Of a stretch of 18,368 nucleotides of DNA, positions 15,118-18,368 are shown one piece after another. Position numbers and translations under genes: made by a program. Positions within the stretch are counted from its first letter, which is position 1, and every line of letters starts with the position of its first letter. The notes beneath the pieces are model-generated. The model was not told where the DNA came from. It made no database searches and saw only the letters and a list, made by a program, of their open reading frames with translations. Source of the DNA: an uncultured Acetatifactor sp. (lineage in GTDB: Bacteria > Bacillota > Clostridia > Lachnospirales > Lachnospiraceae); assembly GCA_910580225.1 (NCBI GenBank), contig CAJTXE010000007.1, positions 1 to 18,368 on the forward strand, written 5' to 3'.

Positions 15118-16828
15118 TTTCGAGTATTTCTTTATTCTTCAGGGGGGCCGGGTTTTCCGTCCCCCCTGAGCTTTCCGAATCCCTTATAAAATCATCAAGC
15201 CTTATTCTGAATTTTATATTTATATTTTCATCTGTAACATCAATCCTTTCTATCAATGAAGCCAGCAACATCCTTTTTGTCGGAATGTCCGCTTCTCTGA
15301 AAACTTGTTTCCAGTTAGGAGCAATATCAATAAATTTCACCAAATCATCATATGCAATGTTAGTCTGTTCCATTTCTTTTTTGATTTTAAACTGCTCCTG
15401 TTCATAACTCTTTAATTTCTCCTGTTTCTCCTGTAATAATCGTAACAATGTATCATCAGAAACTTTATACTCCCCTCTGATTGCACTTGGCAACACATCT
15501 TCATATGTTTGAATATCCCTTTTTAAACGGTCAATTTCTTTTGATACTTCCAGTTCCTTTTTGGCAAGTCCCATGTTCTGTTGGCTTTTCATCTTGGATA
15601 TTTCTTCCGCAATGTTGATTTCTTTCAATTTGCTCAAATAATCTTCAACTACACCAAAAACTACACTTTCCAGAAAATCCTGTGAGTAATAGCTTCGTTC
15701 TTTACACCCCTCCTGACAGCCATATCTTCCGATACAGGAGACTTTTTCAATCCCATCCTTGGTAACCCAATGATTGCCATATCCGGTACTTTTTAAGCGT
15801 TTGCCACAATAGCCACAATATGTGATTCCCAATAATGAAAGTTTTCCTCTGGGATTGAACGGAACATTACACTCTTTTTCATATATATCTTTCGTCCTGT
15901 TCGCCCTCTCTGCTAAATAATTTTTTCTCGCTTCCCTTATTTCCTGTGCTTTTTCCCAATCTGGCTGTGAAATAATAACAATATCCTTATTTTGAACATT
16001 AGACAATATCCATTCTTTTCTGTCAAGTCTTTTAATGGTCTTTCCCCGTTCCCTATGGTTGATAGAAAAATACCCCATGTAAATCGGATTTTGTAATATT
16101 GTGCAAACTGTACCATTTTTCCATTTGTCTGTTTCAATTGGCGGAATCCCTTCCGAGTTCAATTCATTTGCAATCTTTTGGTAGCCGTAACCTTTATGTA
16201 TGTAGAGGTCATATATTTTCCGCACGATTTTTGCCTGTTCATCATCTATTACGATTTGTTTCAATAATCTTTTGCGTTCGCTTACCATATCAGAATCTAT
16301 GAGTTTATACCCATAAGGAGCCTTGCCTCCTACAAACTTGCCCTCTTTTACCAATAGAGCTTTAGCACTTTTTACCCTGTTTCCTGTTTTTACGCTTTCT
16401 CCCTCATTCTGCCAGAACCTGATGAAAGACATTAGCTTGTCTGTATGGTCTTTTATAGTTATGTTTCCATCCTGTACTGTCCAAATCTCAATACCTAAAT
16501 CTGATAAGGTACTTATAAAAGACACATACTCGTCTCTACGTCCAATTCGGTCAGACATATAAGCCAGCAAAATATCAAACTCTTCATTTCCGGCATCCTG
16601 TAAAATCTGTGCAAGCACCTTTCTGTCCGCTACTTTATTCTTATATGCTGACACACCTTTTTCTATATATTCTTTATCAAATATCCAATTAGGTTTTTGC
16701 TCAATATACTCCTTCAATTCCCCTCTCTGTACTGGGATATCATTATCGCGCAACTGTTGTTTTGAAGATACCCGTAATAATGTTCTTACTCTTTTAAGTT
16801 CATTGTTTCCACTCATATTTGATTCCAT
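15074..16828 (-). CDS. Large serine recombinase (site-specific integrase of the mobile element)
   Basis: The 584-residue protein has the N-terminal resolvase domain with LLRVSSKQQ (Ser21 as likely nucleophile) and SDRIGRRDEYVSF (92-104), then a recombinase domain (KAPYGYK at 169-175; about 170-280). A zinc ribbon has Cys338, 341, 365 and 371 or 375. A charged coiled coil (about 415-490) and PTKRMLLASLIERIDV (516-531) follow, as in TndX/TnpX-like integrases. AGGAGG lies 8 bases before the ATG. It faces the junction with the host gene and overlaps the SpoIID-like frame by 44 bases on the opposite strand. Its last 12 or so codons (from about Thr573 on) and its TAA lie in host DNA, so its C-terminus must differ in the excised circle. 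It would cut and join the attachment sites at both ends of the element. Confidence 0.95.
   Translation of the reverse strand: MESNMSGNNELKRVRTLLRVSSKQQLRDNDIPVQRGELKEYIEQKPNWIFDKEYIEKGVSAYKNKVADRKVLAQILQDAGNEEFDILLAYMSDRIGRRDEYVSFISTLSDLGIEIWTVQDGNITIKDHTDKLMSFIRFWQNEGESVKTGNRVKSAKALLVKEGKFVGGKAPYGYKLIDSDMVSERKRLLKQIVIDDEQAKIVRKIYDLYIHKGYGYQKIANELNSEGIPPIETDKWKNGTVCTILQNPIYMGYFSINHRERGKTIKRLDRKEWILSNVQNKDIVIISQPDWEKAQEIREARKNYLAERANRTKDIYEKECNVPFNPRGKLSLLGITYCGYCGKRLKSTGYGNHWVTKDGIEKVSCIGRYGCQEGCKERSYYSQDFLESVVFGVVEDYLSKLKEINIAEEISKMKSQQNMGLAKKELEVSKEIDRLKRDIQTYEDVLPSAIRGEYKVSDDTLLRLLQEKQEKLKSYEQEQFKIKKEMEQTNIAYDDLVKFIDIAPNWKQVFREADIPTKRMLLASLIERIDVTDENINIKFRIRLDDFIRDSESSGGTENPAPLKNKEILETIGTDTTPYTPGSK
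15098..15120. other. Element-host junction (one attachment site of the integrated element)
   Basis: The host reading frame matches its protein family up to TGG TAT CGG (15100-15108) and then ends at TAG (15115-15117). The recombinase frame runs through the same bases from the other side. The junction must lie at about 15107-15112. An imperfect palindrome, GGTATCGGTGCC (15101-15112; 8 of 12 positions symmetrical), is centred on it. The exact crossover bases need the other end of the element. Confidence 0.6.
15139..15169. repeat. Strong inverted repeat inside the recombinase gene, near the junction
   Basis: TCAGGGGGG (15139-15147) and CCCCCCTGA (15161-15169) form a perfect 9 bp stem with a 13-base loop, about 30 bases inside the element. 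Neither strand has a T tract after it, and it lies within the recombinase coding region. Confidence 0.5.
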
Positions 16829-16849
16829 ACTCTTGTCCTCCTTGATATT

Positions 16850-16877
16850 GTGCCCATGGTTTTATTCCCATGGGCAC
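16850..16877 (-). promoter_or_regulatory. Perfect 10 bp inverted repeat before the recombinase gene
   Basis: GTGCCCATGG (16850-16859) and CCATGGGCAC (16868-16877) pair fully around an 8-base loop. On the minus strand it ends about 7 bases before the recombinase ribosome binding site AGGAGG (16837-16842). There is no T tract after it. It could be an operator or an mRNA hairpin that controls recombinase expression. Confidence 0.55.
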
Positions 16878-16915
16878 GTCCTTAATCTGTATCAACAATT
16901 CCTGTCTACTCCATT

Positions 16916-17203
16916 TTAACGCTGTTTATCTGGGGTTGAAAGCCCCGAAGTTACTTTTCCCATATATAAATTTTTCAGACTGTCATAAAAGTATTGAGCG
17001 TTTTTGCCGGTCTCTTCTTCTGAAAAACTAAGGTGTACCTTGACATTTTTCCTTTTGTAGTCAACATCATAATGTATGGCCTGTTCCTTTTCCAATATGC
17101 GTTTCCCGCTTCCTTGCATATCTTCACTAATAACATTATGATGCCCCTTATAACTATATTCAGAATATAAGCTTGTATAAAATCCGTTTATGCTGTCAAA
17201 CAT
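16916..17203 (-). CDS. Small element protein of unknown function, 95 residues
   Basis: I do not recognise this family. The protein is charged and hydrophilic, with aromatic residues in the first 20 positions (FYTSLYSEYSY) and a beta-like stretch YDVDYKRKNVKVHLSF in the middle. It has no signal peptide or membrane segment, and no clear DNA-binding motif. GGAGG stands upstream of the ATG at 17203 with normal spacing. It lies 87 bases before the recombinase gene and 126 bases after the 340-residue gene, all on one strand. An accessory role such as a recombination directionality factor fits its size and place but nothing in the sequence shows it. Confidence 0.7.
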   Translation of the reverse strand: MFDSINGFYTSLYSEYSYKGHHNVISEDMQGSGKRILEKEQAIHYDVDYKRKNVKVHLSFSEEETGKNAQYFYDSLKNLYMGKVTSGLSTPDKQR

Positions 17204-17282
17204 ATGAAACCTCCGTATGATTAAAACCAGTTGAAAGTTCCACTTTTTTTTATTGGGTTGCTTTTTATATGCTATGGTAGAG

Positions 17283-17308
17283 AGGGGGGACTTGTACAGT
17301 CTCCCCCT
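17283..17308. repeat. Bulged hairpin downstream of the 340-residue gene
   Basis: AGGGGGGACT (17283-17292) pairs with AGTC-T-CCCCCT (17298-17308) over 10 base pairs with one bulged base, closed by a 5-base loop. It lies 22 bases past the stop codon of the 340-residue gene. It lacks a T tract on the minus strand, so it is at best a weak terminator or an mRNA-stabilising stem. The rest of the 17204-17329 gap holds only the next gene's ribosome binding site. Confidence 0.4.
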
Positions 17309-17329
17309 GTAAAATCCAGCCTTTATGTA

Positions 17330-18352
17330 TTAGAATTCATCAAGGCTGGCAACATCAGAATCATCTTCCCTAATGCCTGCAAGGTAGTCCAGATTATATA
17401 CACAGTACATCCATGACGTGTAAGTACTTCCGTCCAAATTTCTGAACCGGACATTTGTCTGGAATCCCCTTGATGATTCCGTTAGATACAGCAGTCCATA
17501 CTCTTTCAGTTTCTGCAACAACTGTATCTGTTTTAACTTCATGTTATAAGCCACACCGTCTATTTCGTCTCTGGAAAAGATATAGTATGATTTATGGTCA
17601 TTAATGGTCTGAATACTAAGAGTTTTCAAAATCGGTACAAGCTTATCATAAAACTCTGTACGGCTCCACTCTATTGAGTCCTCTCTGGCAACTTTGAGAT
17701 GGGGAAGGGCTACATACAACGCATCCATAATTTCTTCAATATCGAATGCTTCCCCGACACCACCCCTGAATTTCCCAAGGTAATCTTTCCCGGCTTTGAT
17801 AAAAAAGCGATCTGCCATTTTTGTGACACTCTTATCTTGTTTATCACTTTTATTGGCTCTTATTTTTATCGCCATAATCATATCAGCCTGTGATACGGAC
17901 ATTTTAGGGGAAAAACGACCATCATTATACATCTGGCAGTAATCTATCTGCCGTTCTCCTTTTTCATTCTCATGGAGACCAACATATATCTTGTCATTCA
18001 GTACATTTCTAATGTTCACCATATCCCGCAGATACTCTGATAAAGTTACCTTGTCCCACATGGCTTTGAGCTTAGTATGTTCCTGGTCAACAACCTCTAC
18101 CGCCCGGTCGCATTCGTCTATACTGTCTGCTAACAGATTGATAGATTTAGGGGCAAGGGTAATGCTGATTGTTGATTGTTCCGTTTTCAGCGCAAGACCG
18201 TTCTCTTGCACTTCATTGGTTGCCTGATTGTCCGCCATAGCTGTCTCGCTATTGTTGCTCATAATGGTGCCCTCCTTTTCATTGTTAGCTGTCTGCTGGT
18301 TGCTCATGATAATACCCTCCTTTTCATTATTAGCTGTCTGCTGGTTGCTCAT
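17330..18352 (-). CDS. Element protein of unknown function, 340 residues, with repeated start region
   Basis: I do not recognise the family. With the first visible ATG (18352) the protein has 340 residues; in-frame ATGs at 18307 and 18262 give 325 and 310. Each has AAGGAGG exactly 8 bases upstream, so all three may be used. The first 30 residues are two copies of MSNQQTANNEKEG(I/T)I and are probably disordered. The conserved part seems to begin near TISITLAP. It is hydrophilic and mostly helical, without membrane segments. The stretch from FSRDEIDGVAYN through KLKQIQLLQKLKEYGLLYL, followed by beta-like residues, is compatible with a winged-helix fold. It has no catalytic motif that I can identify. 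Its promoter lies outside the window. Confidence 0.78.
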   Translation of the reverse strand: MSNQQTANNEKEGIIMSNQQTANNEKEGTIMSNNSETAMADNQATNEVQENGLALKTEQSTISITLAPKSINLLADSIDECDRAVEVVDQEHTKLKAMWDKVTLSEYLRDMVNIRNVLNDKIYVGLHENEKGERQIDYCQMYNDGRFSPKMSVSQADMIMAIKIRANKSDKQDKSVTKMADRFFIKAGKDYLGKFRGGVGEAFDIEEIMDALYVALPHLKVAREDSIEWSRTEFYDKLVPILKTLSIQTINDHKSYYIFSRDEIDGVAYNMKLKQIQLLQKLKEYGLLYLTESSRGFQTNVRFRNLDGSTYTSWMYCVYNLDYLAGIREDDSDVASLDEF

Positions 18353-18368
18353 GATGGTGTCCTCCTTT
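18263..18368 (-). repeat. Tandem 45-base repeats each holding a ribosome binding site and start codon
   Basis: Two complete 45-base units (18308-18352 and 18263-18307) agree at 40 of 45 positions. A partial unit end at 18353-18368 lies upstream at the window edge. Each unit begins ATGAGCAACCAGCAGACAGC and ends with AAAAGGAGG plus 8 bases. The unit length is a multiple of three, so copy changes keep the frame. The array may continue beyond 18368. Confidence 0.85.

Larger units (their letters stand above)
15109..18368. mobile_element. Left end of an integrated element with a serine recombinase; right end outside the window
   Basis: From about 15109 the sequence becomes visibly richer in A+T. 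It carries three minus-strand genes (recombinase, 95-residue and 340-residue proteins) that do not belong to the surrounding housekeeping set. The recombinase gene lies at the very end, as in many integrative elements and prophages. No relaxase, phage or resistance gene is visible here, so the kind of element stays open. Confidence 0.75.

Noticed and set aside
15139..15169. G/C-rich hairpin as a terminator of the recombinase or of the SpoIID-like fragment
   Set aside because: There is no T tract on either strand, and it lies within the recombinase coding region before its stop codon.
18263..18368. CRISPR array
   Set aside because: The repeats are directly adjacent without unique spacers, keep a reading frame and encode the protein start, so they are coding tandem repeats.

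Overview
The window looks like a chromosomal segment of a spore-forming member of the Clostridia, most likely the family Lachnospiraceae. The reasons are the A+T-rich promoters with strong AGGAGG ribosome binding sites, the long (about 480 residue) PurB, a PurF-like protein of a type I associate with this family, and a large gene pair that I recognise as the DUF5716/DUF5717 families. The right-hand 3.3 kb is the end of an integrated mobile element that is visibly richer in A+T.

Layout. 1-290: 5' part of a tRNA-Thr(CGU) gene on the minus strand, and two back-to-back promoters (tRNA leftwards, purC rightwards). 291-1283: purC and a strong hairpin terminator. 1340-5378, all minus strand: purB with its own promoter and a structured leader, then a PurF-like protein that has lost the glutaminase active-site residues but kept the PRPP-binding and iron-sulfur ligand residues, then a PlsC-type acyltransferase. 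Purine genes of three steps are therefore gathered here as separate units, not as one long pur operon.

5385-12608, minus strand: a four-gene operon of unknown function with one clear promoter. In transcription order it encodes a 1190-residue protein with beta modules and helical repeats (DUF5717-like), a divergent Hsp70-like protein (DUF5716-like), a small helical-repeat protein, and a coiled-coil membrane protein. A 112-base nested inverted repeat sits before the last gene. 12616-14220, minus strand: a two-gene ABC exporter of the YtrB/GldA type with its promoter.

14329-15117, plus strand: a sigma-K-like promoter and the first 237 codons of a SpoIID-like protein. The gene stops abruptly at about 15108, exactly where a mobile element begins. 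The element's first gene, a large serine recombinase (15074-16828, minus), reads across the junction, so its last 12 or so codons and its stop codon are host DNA. Two further element genes follow (95 and 340 residues). The 340-residue gene starts with tandem 45-base repeats, each carrying a complete ribosome binding site and start codon.

The two places most likely to hold undescribed biology are the Hsp70-like/DUF5717 operon and the recombinase element that splits a gene with a mother-cell-type promoter. The second recalls the sigK/skin and spsM/SPbeta arrangements, in which excision during sporulation rebuilds a gene. That parallel is inference, because the other end of the element lies outside the window.
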